Positions 36,605 to 45,468 of a DNA stretch of 64,000 nucleotides are shown here, piece after piece. This DNA is from Marinomonas piezotolerans. GTDB taxonomy: Bacteria; Pseudomonadota; Gammaproteobacteria; Pseudomonadales; Marinomonadaceae. Positions within the stretch are counted from its first letter, which is position 1, and each line of letters opens with the position of its first letter. Location of the stretch: assembly GCF_003362755.1 (NCBI RefSeq), contig NZ_QKRA01000001.1, forward strand, positions 1 through 64,000, read 5' to 3'. The translations under genes and the position numbers were made by a program. A model generated the notes under the pieces. It did no database searches, was not told the origin of the DNA, and worked only from the letters and a program-made list of their open reading frames with translations.

Positions 36605-39320
36605 TGCTCAAGACAACTTCGAGCTTAATAACTCCTTTTATGTTCATTTGTTGGAATTCTATAAGCAAAAAAGAGGTTTGATTCGTCAAAGCTATACACG
36701 TTTGACTAAGGCTTTTTTGGACTATAACGCCCCAGATCGTCCAGGAAGTTTTTTACGTGAGCCGCAGTTTGAAGCGTTGGAAGTCTATGTCTTTCTGAAA
36801 GAGTTTCTAGGTAATAAGCCGGTTTATCAATTGTTTGAAGACTGGTTTAAAAGCCAAGGGCAATTTGCTGGCCGAGTATCGGGCATTACTACGATTGAAG
36901 GTCAAGTCGTTCAGGGGGACATGCTTTGGGAGATGGCTGAAAAGTCGTACCACGGAATCTTCAAAAAAATGAAGGCTACGAACGGCGGACGTCTTTACCC
37001 GAACTATATTTTTGCTTTAACCATGGGCACGGGTAAGACCATCTTGATGGCTACCTGTATCTTCTACGATTTCTTAGCGGGTAATAAAAAAGGTAAAGAT
37101 GAGCGATTTATACAGAATGCGCTTATCTTTGCCCCTGATAAGACTGTATTGCAGTCGCTACGTGAAATAGAGTCTTTCGACCATTCCAAAGTTGTACCGT
37201 CTGAGTATATGCCTATTGTCGCCGAATTTAAGTTTCACTACTTAGAAGATACGGGCGTATCACTAAATACAATAGATGGTTCGAAGTTCAATATCGTTGT
37301 ATCCAACAGTCAAAAAATTATTTTACGTCGTGACAATAAAAACAAGTCGAGTGTAGACAAGCTTTTCAGTGCGACAAAGGATGTTTATAAAGGGCTAGGC
37401 GATGTTGGCGATGAAATGGCTGAGTTATTGGATCTTGACTCAGAGTTAAGCATTGTGGCTCCTGAAGAGGAAGCAGATTTAGTCGCTAACCAACGCTTTA
37501 GGAAACTAGAACGCTTGCCTCAACTTGGTATTTTTGTAGATGAGGCACACCATGCTTTCGGAACTAAGTTAGCCAAAGATATGGGTATACAAGCAGACAA
37601 CACTGCAAACTCGCTACGAAAGACGATTGATGAACTTGCAGTGAATCTTAAGCAAGCTGGTACTAACGTTGTTGGTTGTTATAACTACACTGGTACACCT
37701 TACGTTGGAAAAGAGGTCATCCCAGAAGTGGTGTATGCCTATGGATTGCGTAAGGCAATTGATAAAAATTATCTAAAACAAGTTAGGCTAAACGGCTTCA
37801 GCCATACCCGACACGAGGAGTTTCTTGAAATCGCTGTTGAGCAGTTTCTCTCAGAAATAGACAAACTTAAGACTACTCGTATCAAAGATGATGGCGTAGA
37901 AGTTACTGAGCCGTTTCGACCTGAAGGCATGTTACCTAAAATGGCTATTTTCGGTACTACCATAGAAGAAATAGAAACTGAAATACGACCTGCTGTTGAA
38001 GCTGTTTTAGCTAAACACGGAATATCCTCGGATAAGATATTGGTCAATGTTGGTGATACCAAATTGACCTCAGATGATGATATTCGTGAATTCAATAGTC
38101 TTGATACACCTAGGTCCGAAAAGCAATTTATTCTATTGGTAAATAAAGGGCGAGAAGGATGGAACTGTCGCTCTCTATTCTCTGTTGCGCTATATCGTGA
38201 ACCAAAGTCAAAGGTATTTGTACTTCAGGCAACTATGCGCTGTCTGCGTGCGATAACAGAACTTCAGCAAACAGGGCACGTCTTCCTGACTGAAGAGAAC
38301 ATGAAGTTACTGGATAAAGAGCTTCAGGCTAACTTCCGTATTTCAACAGATGAGCTTAAGCCTGATACCGACAAAGTACAAGTACAAGTGCGCGTTGAGC
38401 CGCCTCCGGTAAAGATTCCGCTTAAACGTATATATCACAAGCGCACGTTAATTGAGAAAGGTGAAATCCAGGAAGGGTATAAGCTTGGGCTAGATGAAAT
38501 TGAGGTGGATAACTACCGATTAATTCATCAGTCTCAAGATGGTCTATTGATGCCTGAAGATCTAGGTCGAGTAAGGAATCGCACACAAACAGACTTGTCT
38601 AGTCGTCGAAACCAGAGAACATTCTCGAAACTTTCTTTGGTTGCAGACATTGCGAGATACATCAACAAACCGTGTCTACAGTTGGAAAAAGTTATTGAGA
38701 AAACTGAAGAAGGTTTTGATGGTATCTTGAAACTAGTAAACCAGTTTAATGACGTTCTTTATGATCATGTCATTCCTAGATTGTTCAGGGCAATGTTTGA
38801 TATCGAATCAGAAATCACATCGGAAGAGCATACTATAACTTTGGTTAAGGACGCACCTAAGAACCCTGGCTATTACGCTATGACGGCTTCTAACGATAAG
38901 ATCATCAGCAAATCTGATTCAGCCTTAGCTGACTATGTGAGCAAAAGCTTTCATGTTGATAACTACTGCTTTGATTCAAACCCTGAGCGTCAATTCTTCT
39001 GGGACATGCTACACGAAGAAAAAGTCGAAAAGATCTGGTTTACTGGAATGCTAACTCACGGTCAAAGCGACTTCGTTATCCACTATGTAGATACAGAAGA
39101 GCAGCGTGTCCGCAGCTACTACCCAGACTTCCTGATACAGAAAGAAGATGGCTCTTATGTGATGATAGAAATTAAAGGAGAGCATATGATCGGTACACAA
39201 AATGTCATCGACAAAAAAGATGCCGCAGAATTGATGGGTGTGGCATCAGGTATCAAATACGAATTAATTGCAGGTAAGTCTGCTCAAGCAGGGACCTACG
39301 GTCGTGAGTTTTTAAGCTAA
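36597..39320 (+). CDS. Type III restriction endonuclease subunit (Res)
   Basis: A 907-residue superfamily 2 helicase plus nuclease. Motif I is MGTGKT (143-148), motif II is DEAH (315-318, FVDEAHHAFG), and the second RecA-like domain has NKGREGWNCRSLF and ATMRCLRA. The C-terminal PD-(D/E)XK nuclease reads YYPDFLIQ with Asp844 and IEIKGE with Glu858 and Lys860. The order helicase then nuclease and coupling to Mod are those of type III enzymes. The start overlaps the Mod gene by 8 bases. All motifs are intact, so it should be active. Confidence 0.9.
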   Translation: MANAQDNFELNNSFYVHLLEFYKQKRGLIRQSYTRLTKAFLDYNAPDRPGSFLREPQFEALEVYVFLKEFLGNKPVYQLFEDWFKSQGQFAGRVSGITTIEGQVVQGDMLWEMAEKSYHGIFKKMKATNGGRLYPNYIFALTMGTGKTILMATCIFYDFLAGNKKGKDERFIQNALIFAPDKTVLQSLREIESFDHSKVVPSEYMPIVAEFKFHYLEDTGVSLNTIDGSKFNIVVSNSQKIILRRDNKNKSSVDKLFSATKDVYKGLGDVGDEMAELLDLDSELSIVAPEEEADLVANQRFRKLERLPQLGIFVDEAHHAFGTKLAKDMGIQADNTANSLRKTIDELAVNLKQAGTNVVGCYNYTGTPYVGKEVIPEVVYAYGLRKAIDKNYLKQVRLNGFSHTRHEEFLEIAVEQFLSEIDKLKTTRIKDDGVEVTEPFRPEGMLPKMAIFGTTIEEIETEIRPAVEAVLAKHGISSDKILVNVGDTKLTSDDDIREFNSLDTPRSEKQFILLVNKGREGWNCRSLFSVALYREPKSKVFVLQATMRCLRAITELQQTGHVFLTEENMKLLDKELQANFRISTDELKPDTDKVQVQVRVEPPPVKIPLKRIYHKRTLIEKGEIQEGYKLGLDEIEVDNYRLIHQSQDGLLMPEDLGRVRNRTQTDLSSRRNQRTFSKLSLVADIARYINKPCLQLEKVIEKTEEGFDGILKLVNQFNDVLYDHVIPRLFRAMFDIESEITSEEHTITLVKDAPKNPGYYAMTASNDKIISKSDSALADYVSKSFHVDNYCFDSNPERQFFWDMLHEEKVEKIWFTGMLTHGQSDFVIHYVDTEEQRVRSYYPDFLIQKEDGSYVMIEIKGEHMIGTQNVIDKKDAAELMGVASGIKYELIAGKSAQAGTYGREFLS

Positions 39321-39450
39321 GGAAAGCTCATTTAGTCGAGATAAGTTATTATCTTTTTAACTCTTGATTTCGATTATTTGAAGAGTAAGTGTTATTTAAC
39401 ACTATAACTTACTGATTTAATAATCAATATTAAAGTTTTTGGATTCACGT

Positions 39451-40860
39451 ATGGATACTATTAGTTACTTAAGATCTAGAAAAGCAATTCAACTGAAATT
39501 CTCTCTGCAAACTGGTAGAAGTGTAAGTTATATTATTGATAGAGCAAACTATGTAGAAGATGGGAGGAAGTTTTTTCATGGTAATGTTAAAATTTCTAAT
39601 TTTCTAGGTTGCAGTATTCCTGGTAGGCCAAATTTAAAGGTATTGTCGGAAGAGGATTTACTCGAATATCCGATATCAATATTGAGAAGTGTTTCAAAAG
39701 CAATATTTGATCTAGAGTGTCTAGTTGAGAGTGATTTTTTCAACATTTATAATTTGGTTAAGAATAAACATTCCACTACAATTTTAGAAAAGATTTTTTT
39801 AAGTGTTGATTTTAAAGATAGTTTTTGGTCTAAGGTTACAAAATTTGAGTTGTTGGAGCTTTTAGATGAGTATAGCTATTGGGTTGATTGGATTGTTTAT
39901 TTAGAATTTGTAAAGGTTGAAATCTGTAGCGCTAAAATTATGCTAGAGGAATTGAATAGGCCTCTATTTAAACAGTTGAGAAATTTTTCATGTTTTGTTG
40001 AAAGTGGTTGGGATAAAGATGAAAAAGTATTTAAAAGTATTTTGTCAGATATTGATTTCACAAAAGGTGATTTTTTAGTTGAATGGCTCGAGAATTTTGA
40101 TAAAACGAATATTCATTACAACATTTTAAGTCGAAGGGAATATAATTCACTGTATTCTTGGTTTCTACTTACGTTAATTTATATTAGTAGAAATTATAAG
40201 AGTAATGTCTGGGGAACTGCTAAGCAGTGGAAAAGAAAAGGCTATGTTTTAAAAGAAAATGCAAAGCCCGCCGCTGTTTTTCATAACTTTTTATCTAAAG
40301 ATAAAATAAACCCTGAGACAAATGAATTTGAATCTGGTTTCTATGGTAAGAAAACTTCAATTGTATATAACTCTGAAGAAGTCTTGTCATTTGATGGGAT
40401 GAAATATGGAGATAATAAGGTCGCTAAATTTGAAAAAATTGATGATAGATTATCCGAGTTATGTGTTGAGGTTTTAGAATCAAATAGTGCGTATTATGAT
40501 ATAGATGAAGATGTTATTTATATGCCTGAGAAACGTTTTTTTATAAAAGAAAATTCTACTGCTTCTTATTATTCTACATTGCTTCATGAAGTTATTCACT
40601 GGACTGGAAGTGATATAAGGTGTAATAGAAATATTCGGAATGATTTTGGTAGTGATTCTTATGCGCTTGAAGAATTGGTGGCAGAATTAGGGGCCAATTT
40701 TCTAAGCTCTAGATTTGGGTTTAGAAAAAAAGTGAGTAAAAATTCTATTCGATATATAATTTCTTGGTTGTCAGGTTTAAATAAAGAGCAGTGGCTTGAT
40801 AGTTTAGAAGAGGCTGCCGTTCTTGCAAATAAAGCATCTAATTTTGTTATGTATAAATAG
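39451..40860 (+). CDS. ArdC-like antirestriction zincin with unknown N-terminal domain
   Basis: A 469-residue protein. Residues about 230-465 follow the ArdC layout: NVWGTAKQWKRKGYVLKENAKPA (N-terminal ssDNA-binding-like part of ArdC), AYYDIDEDVIYMPEKRFF, then the zincin site HEVIH at 379-383 in LLHEVIHWTGSD and third ligand region YALEELVAELGANFL. The first 230 residues are unrecognised and very rich in Lys, Asn, Ser and aromatic residues. The gene is markedly AT-rich compared with neighbours, which suggests separate acquisition. The start is ATG 39451; a TTG four codons upstream is possible, and no good ribosome site is seen for either. ArdC proteins are antirestriction factors of plasmids, so its place beside a restriction system is notable. 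Confidence 0.75.
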   Translation: MDTISYLRSRKAIQLKFSLQTGRSVSYIIDRANYVEDGRKFFHGNVKISNFLGCSIPGRPNLKVLSEEDLLEYPISILRSVSKAIFDLECLVESDFFNIYNLVKNKHSTTILEKIFLSVDFKDSFWSKVTKFELLELLDEYSYWVDWIVYLEFVKVEICSAKIMLEELNRPLFKQLRNFSCFVESGWDKDEKVFKSILSDIDFTKGDFLVEWLENFDKTNIHYNILSRREYNSLYSWFLLTLIYISRNYKSNVWGTAKQWKRKGYVLKENAKPAAVFHNFLSKDKINPETNEFESGFYGKKTSIVYNSEEVLSFDGMKYGDNKVAKFEKIDDRLSELCVEVLESNSAYYDIDEDVIYMPEKRFFIKENSTASYYSTLLHEVIHWTGSDIRCNRNIRNDFGSDSYALEELVAELGANFLSSRFGFRKKVSKNSIRYIISWLSGLNKEQWLDSLEEAAVLANKASNFVMYK

Positions 40861-40895
40861 AAATTAATTGTAAATTTAAATTTGGAGTGCAATAA

Positions 40896-41507
40896 ATGAG
40901 TACAACATCAACTTCACGATTATTAACAAAATACGGTGTTTTAGTTGAAGATATCGGTAATCATGTAAAAAATTTAGATCGTATACCTCATTCTGTACCA
41001 GATGAAACATTTAAACAGTGGAAAGAGCGTCTTTTTGGAGAGAATGTCCCAGATATGGCGATGTATGTGCCATGGATTCCACCGCAACAAACGCGCATGT
41101 CAACTTTGAAAGATATCTGTGCTAGTGAACATATCTTGCGAGCGATGAAGGAATATCGAGCTTTATCACAAGATGAAGCTGATTCAGTTGCTGAAGATGC
41201 ACGTCGACAATTGAAAGAGGCCAAAAAGCAGGTTTCTAATGTTGAGGCTTCAAAGAAGGATTTAGAAAATCAGCTTGCTGAAAAAGATAAAGAACTTAAA
41301 GCAATCAACACGATTCCGATAGAAATGTTAGAAGATCTATTTACTGATTTGGGTGACGAAGTGCAACCATCAGTAAAAGAGTTCATGGAGCGCTACTTAG
41401 AAGAAGATCATGCAGAATTAGACACTCGTAAGCTTCTAGCGCAGCTTTTAGGTTTGTATAATCGAGCAGTAACTCAATATCGAAAAATTGACCCAAATCT
41501 TAAATAG
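40896..41507 (+). CDS. Unknown coiled-coil protein
   Basis: A 203-residue soluble protein I do not recognise. Residues about 85-135 are a strong coiled coil (EADSVAEDARRQLKEAKKQVSNVEASKKDLENQLAEKDKELKAI, heptad-like). It is flanked by an N-terminal segment with aromatic and proline residues (VPWIPPQQTR) and a C-terminal helical segment. It starts after a GGAG site, 35 bases behind the ArdC-like gene, and is the last gene of the restriction block. It may be an assembly or inhibitor subunit; this is a guess. Confidence 0.65.
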   Translation: MSTTSTSRLLTKYGVLVEDIGNHVKNLDRIPHSVPDETFKQWKERLFGENVPDMAMYVPWIPPQQTRMSTLKDICASEHILRAMKEYRALSQDEADSVAEDARRQLKEAKKQVSNVEASKKDLENQLAEKDKELKAINTIPIEMLEDLFTDLGDEVQPSVKEFMERYLEEDHAELDTRKLLAQLLGLYNRAVTQYRKIDPNLK

Positions 41508-41567
41508 TAGGTTCGCTATAAGGGTATTTTCTAAAGGCAGCCTTGGTGGCATTTGTTGAAGCCAAAG

Positions 41568-41741
41568 TCACTTATCCACTATCTCAATCTCCGTAACGCT
41601 GGCACCTTGATAGGTGCCTTCGCCTATATAGTACCTTAGCTTTATCTCGCATTTCGGGCATACGAAGGTGACGTTTGGGTCGATACATTCATCTTCAATA
41701 AATCCCCAGCCAATGTAGTAGTCACAGTTTGGACATTTCAT
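41568..41741 (-). CDS. Small zinc-ribbon protein
   Basis: A 57-residue protein with two CxxC knuckles, MKCPNCDYYIG and FVCPKCEIKLRYY, about 25 residues apart, a typical zinc ribbon. I start at ATG 41741 because AAGGA precedes it and the first CxxC then sits at the N terminus; an ATG 12 codons upstream lacks a site. It is preceded by its own copy of the shared palindrome (41788-41804) with a -10-like AATGAT. It could be a regulator or an RNA- or protein-binding adaptor for the neighbouring PcfJ-FtsZ operon. Confidence 0.65.
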   Translation of the reverse strand: MKCPNCDYYIGWGFIEDECIDPNVTFVCPKCEIKLRYYIGEGTYQGASVTEIEIVDK

Positions 41742-41772
41742 GATCAAGCTTTCCTTTTGATGGTTTTGAGCC

Positions 41773-41804
41773 ATCATTACATCTGATACGACAGTGTTTG
41801 TCGT
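41773..41804 (-). promoter_or_regulatory. Shared palindromic operator with -10-like box, site 4
   Basis: ACGACA (41788-41793), five bases, TGTCGT (41799-41804). Read on the minus strand, AATGAT (41773-41778 on the plus strand) begins 26 bases from the start of the palindrome, and the zinc-ribbon ATG lies about 30 bases further on. Confidence 0.7.
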
Positions 41805-41912
41805 TTGGGATATTGGGTTTTGGTTACGTTTTTAGTTGATGTTTATTTAGTTAACTCGTAAGATTGGTTCCGAAAATAGTTTAAGTTTTTTATTTTAAAT
41901 CAATATCTTACG

Positions 41913-41945
41913 GCGACATGTTTTGTCGCGCTCTCGTCTTATGAT
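41913..41945 (+). promoter_or_regulatory. Shared palindromic operator with -10, site 2
   Basis: GCGACA (41913-41918), five bases, TGTCGC (41924-41929), then TATGAT at 41940-41945, exactly 27 bases from the start of the palindrome, as at site 1. The ATG of the PcfJ-FtsZ operon follows 34 bases after the hexamer. Confidence 0.8.
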
Positions 41946-41979
41946 TGCCCTTGTCATCAATACAGCAAGGGCACTTTCT

Positions 41980-42852
41980 ATGATTATCCATTCTGATCAC
42001 CTTCGTCGCTTTCCTGATACGAACCGCGTTTTTCAGCCAGATACACTTCATCCTGAGTTCTATATGCCACGTGCCAATTATGTGTATGAGGTGGATTTAT
42101 ATACTTTTAATGGTCGTAACGATCGCCCTGGTTACTTGGGTGGGCGCGCTATGAAAAAAATCAAAAAGGCTTTAGTGAGCGCATTACAAGATAGAGCGCT
42201 TAATGATGCTGATTTCGCGACGACGTTTTGGATTTCTCGCTACCGTATTACGGACTCCATTGCCACTGACCCTATCTACATTGCGTCCATGGTCGATCTG
42301 CAAGACTTTATTTACTTTGATGAGATCGCATTCGCTTTAGAAGAGCACTATGACTTGGAAGAAATCCAAGAGCAAGACGGTGGCTTTTTACGTGAAGTCG
42401 AGGCCCATAAATGGCGTGACAGTGCACATCGCGTTGAACCTTGGGTGCACGTCGAACAAAGTGAAGTGTGGTTCCCATGCTCAGAGCATAAGTGGTTCTT
42501 ATGGGATAACAAGATTGACCTTGAGCGTCACGAGTTTGGCATTTACGAGGATTGGGAATGGGACGGAAAGATCAAGTTCTCACGCCAAGAGTTCATCCAA
42601 CATGGTATCCGCAACATGATGCCCTATGGCGATGAACAACACACTCAAGCTGAGTTGTTCTATGTGATTGAAAAGCTTCTGGCGCGCGTAGTAAATCACC
42701 CTCATGGGAAGATCAGCGTTAAATCGTTGAAGTTTCAATTGCATCAGGATGCTTCAGAAAAAGTGTTGCCTATGGATGCGATCCCGACGACCTCAGAAGA
42801 GTGGGTACCGCTAAAAATCAATTGTGATGGCAATAAGAAGTCAAAGCAGTAG
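41980..42852 (+). CDS. Unknown protein, first gene of PcfJ-FtsZ operon
   Basis: A 290-residue soluble protein I do not recognise. It is rich in Trp, Tyr, Asp and Glu, with segments such as RANYVYEVDLYTFNGRNDRPGY near residue 30 and EDWEWDGKIKFSRQEF near 190. The region after about 30 could be an alpha/beta domain; no catalytic motif is clear. I chose ATG 41980 since AAGG lies upstream and the operator/-10 is then placed normally; an extension to 41923 would overlap the operator. It ends 11 bases before the PcfJ-like gene with GAGGAG between, so it is coupled to it. Confidence 0.7.
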   Translation: MIIHSDHLRRFPDTNRVFQPDTLHPEFYMPRANYVYEVDLYTFNGRNDRPGYLGGRAMKKIKKALVSALQDRALNDADFATTFWISRYRITDSIATDPIYIASMVDLQDFIYFDEIAFALEEHYDLEEIQEQDGGFLREVEAHKWRDSAHRVEPWVHVEQSEVWFPCSEHKWFLWDNKIDLERHEFGIYEDWEWDGKIKFSRQEFIQHGIRNMMPYGDEQHTQAELFYVIEKLLARVVNHPHGKISVKSLKFQLHQDASEKVLPMDAIPTTSEEWVPLKINCDGNKKSKQ

Positions 42853-42863
42853 AGGAGCTTACC

Positions 42864-44486
42864 ATGGCAATATTACGTGAGGCGTTATCAGCCCGTGACA
42901 AGCGATTGGAAGAGTTGGTGGCTCAGCAGACTCATGATGACGTATTTCGTTTCGAAAACTCCGCGCTGATTTGGGAGATTACCTATCCGATCAAAGAGCG
43001 GCTACTTATTCATCCGTATCTTCCTACTTATCGAGGTATTGTCATCAAGCGTAGCAAGCTTAATGACGGTCGTTGGCAAGAGATTGAGCAGGATGCTGGG
43101 CTGCCTCTGCTTACTTGGGCGCCGACGTGCCCAATTCTGGCTGAGGTGGTGCGTTTCATCCCTGAGGATGTAAAGGCGATGGCGCTTTCTGTTCGACATC
43201 TACAGATCTCGATGCTGAATATGTGTCTTCGGTCTGACGCGTTCAAGCAGCTGTGTCAGTCAGATTTTAATTTGGCCTGGCTGTTCTTGGGCCATGTCCA
43301 GCAAGCGCATTGGTCAAAGGATGAGATTGAGCATTGGTTAACACGCCCGCGTGTAGATTTATTAGAGCTTGTGGCAGGACATCGTAAGAAATGGATGCTT
43401 AAGTGGCTACGAAAAGTGAGCCCCAATGTAGGTGATGTGCATGATTGGCAACGACTGCAAAAATGGTTACGTGATCCGCTGCACGTCGCTTATCTAAATG
43501 GTTTCGGGCAAGCGAGTGTGTCTTTCTTACAAATTCAGACTTTGTTTGATTTGCCGGTGGATATTCGCCAATGGAAAGACGACTTAGAAGAGGTCAAGTC
43601 GCTTTCAGGCAAAGACATTCGCAGTTGGCTGTGGGAAGTGAAGAATATTGCTGTAGATACTCAGCGTATTGGTAAGGCACTAGGCATTCCTGCTTGCAGC
43701 CACTTTGATCGCTTGTGCTCGTTTGCTGGGCTTAAAAAGCGTCATGATAAATGGACAGAGCGTTTAATTAAGGCGCTACCCAACGAAGCAGGGTTGCACA
43801 GTGTCTTTCCTAAACCGCCTTTAGAAGAAACTGAGTTGATTAAGCCGATCCGTACAGGGTTCGCCCTAATCGAAGAAAGTGAGCGGATGAAGCATTGTGT
43901 GGCCAGTTACAGTGACGCAATCAAACAATGTGAATGTTATATCTATCAGTATTTGGGCGAACAGCGCGCAACGATAGAGCTGACTTGTTTGAACGGTGTC
44001 TGGAGTCTGGGGCAAATCAAAGGTCGTGAGAATGCCGACGCAACACCAGAAACGTTAAAAGCGGTACAGGAATGGTTTGACCAGTATGAAGGTTCCTTGG
44101 CGGCCTACCATAAACGCCGTCGGGCTTTAAGGGCAAAGCCTAATGATGTGTTTTTCCCAATGCCACCTTATATGTCAGAGGGACTTCTGACATCGATCGA
44201 AACGGAGGACATGTTTCGTATCGAGCAACGTTATATGAATGGTCATATTCAAAGCACCATTGATCAGATTCGAAACGGTGAGCGCTATGTCTATCGAGTG
44301 GATGAACCCGGCAAAGAGCGCGTGATTGAATTTGAGCGTTTGGACGATGGTCGTTGGGAAGTGATTAATGCTGTGCGCCGTGATGGGACGCGTCGCCAAT
44401 ATGATACGGATCTCTTGGATTGGTGGCTTGCAGTAGCCAATGGGGAACAGGATTGGATGGTATTGGAGCAAGGAGATGGGTTATGA
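42864..44486 (+). CDS. PcfJ-like protein
   Basis: A 540-residue protein whose C-terminal half matches the PcfJ-like family: GFALIEESERMKHCVASYSDAI (the conserved M-x-H-C-V core) near residue 335, IYQYLGEQRATIEL and WSLGQIKGRENADATPE, with the family's Gln-x-x-Gly-x-x-Asn pattern. The N-terminal 300 residues are helical and unrecognised. PcfJ-like proteins are known from conjugative plasmids and many accessory loci, but their activity is unknown to me. The TGA overlaps the ATG of the FtsZ-like gene (ATGA). It is preceded by GAGGAG. Function in this operon is open. Confidence 0.8.
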   Translation: MAILREALSARDKRLEELVAQQTHDDVFRFENSALIWEITYPIKERLLIHPYLPTYRGIVIKRSKLNDGRWQEIEQDAGLPLLTWAPTCPILAEVVRFIPEDVKAMALSVRHLQISMLNMCLRSDAFKQLCQSDFNLAWLFLGHVQQAHWSKDEIEHWLTRPRVDLLELVAGHRKKWMLKWLRKVSPNVGDVHDWQRLQKWLRDPLHVAYLNGFGQASVSFLQIQTLFDLPVDIRQWKDDLEEVKSLSGKDIRSWLWEVKNIAVDTQRIGKALGIPACSHFDRLCSFAGLKKRHDKWTERLIKALPNEAGLHSVFPKPPLEETELIKPIRTGFALIEESERMKHCVASYSDAIKQCECYIYQYLGEQRATIELTCLNGVWSLGQIKGRENADATPETLKAVQEWFDQYEGSLAAYHKRRRALRAKPNDVFFPMPPYMSEGLLTSIETEDMFRIEQRYMNGHIQSTIDQIRNGERYVYRVDEPGKERVIEFERLDDGRWEVINAVRRDGTRRQYDTDLLDWWLAVANGEQDWMVLEQGDGL

Positions 44487-45457
44487 GTACAAACCATGCG
44501 GAAATGATGTTTGCTCTTGCCGAAGATCATGCTCCTAAAATTCTATTGGTGGGGATTGGCGGCTGTGGATGCAGTGCGGTGGAGGTAATGATGCAATCTT
44601 CCCTGGCTGAAAAGGTGACCTTGGCTGCAATCAATACAGATCAACGAGAGCTCAAGTTAACAAAAGCCCCAGTGCAGATCCCAATAGGAGAGGTACTAAC
44701 AAAAGGCCTTGGAGCAGGGGCGATGCCTCATGTGGGCGAGCAGTCTGCCCGTGAGTCAATCCAAGATCTCGAAGCGCTGATTCAAGGCGCAGATTTAGTC
44801 ATCACTGTGAGCGCAGGTGGCGGCGGCACAGGTACGGGGGCCACGCCAGTATTGCTGGAAGTATGTGAACAGTTGCAGGTGCCGACCATCGCATTTGTTG
44901 TGCGTCCTTTTAGCTTTGAAGGAAAGCGACGTTTAGTCTTAGCTGATACGTTAATTGAGCGTTGTCGAAACCTAGCAGGAACGACCTTTGTTCTAGAAAA
45001 TGCCAAGCTACAACAGGCGTTAGGTGCGGACGCCAAGCTCGACGATGCTTTGGAAGCCGCAAACCACTATATAAATGAACTGGTCTCGGGATTGTTGGCA
45101 ACCATTGATAGCGAAGCCATTGCACGGATTGATTTTGCTCACTTGCTATCTGTCTTGTCGGGTAAGGGAGTTGGGAGAGGCAGCGTTATCGAATCCGCGA
45201 ATTCTGAAACAATCATTGAAAAGGTAGCTGATTTTCCGTTGCTACAAAGTATCCAACCTGTAGAGGATGGCGATAGTAACGCAAAGATCCTGATGCATAT
45301 CTGGGCACCAGAGTCTTTCACTCTAGCCGATTATGCCGAGATCAATGAAGCGCTTCATGAACAGTTATCAAGCTATGCAGATTTGACCAGCGGGTTTAGT
45401 GTTTGGGATAAACCTAGCTTTCGAGTTGTGCTTTTTGTGAATCATATATCGACGTGA
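44483..45457 (+). CDS. FtsZ/tubulin-like GTPase
   Basis: A 324-residue tubulin-superfamily protein. It has the N-terminal GIGGCGCSAVEVM loop, AINTDQRELK, the tubulin signature GGGGTGTG at 112-119 (SAGGGGTGTGATP), then FVVRPFSFEGKRR, and a T7-loop region RIDFAHLLSVLSGKGVGRGS near 215-234. The T7 loop keeps Asp217 but has His220 where bacterial FtsZ has its second catalytic Asp (DFAD). There is no long linker or C-terminal FtsA/ZipA-binding peptide. It is therefore not the division FtsZ but an accessory paralogue. The start at 44483 follows AAGGAG and overlaps the PcfJ-like stop. It ends 11 bases from the convergent HEPN gene. Confidence 0.88.
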   Translation: MSTNHAEMMFALAEDHAPKILLVGIGGCGCSAVEVMMQSSLAEKVTLAAINTDQRELKLTKAPVQIPIGEVLTKGLGAGAMPHVGEQSARESIQDLEALIQGADLVITVSAGGGGTGTGATPVLLEVCEQLQVPTIAFVVRPFSFEGKRRLVLADTLIERCRNLAGTTFVLENAKLQQALGADAKLDDALEAANHYINELVSGLLATIDSEAIARIDFAHLLSVLSGKGVGRGSVIESANSETIIEKVADFPLLQSIQPVEDGDSNAKILMHIWAPESFTLADYAEINEALHEQLSSYADLTSGFSVWDKPSFRVVLFVNHIST

Positions 45458-45468
45458 TTCATCACCTG

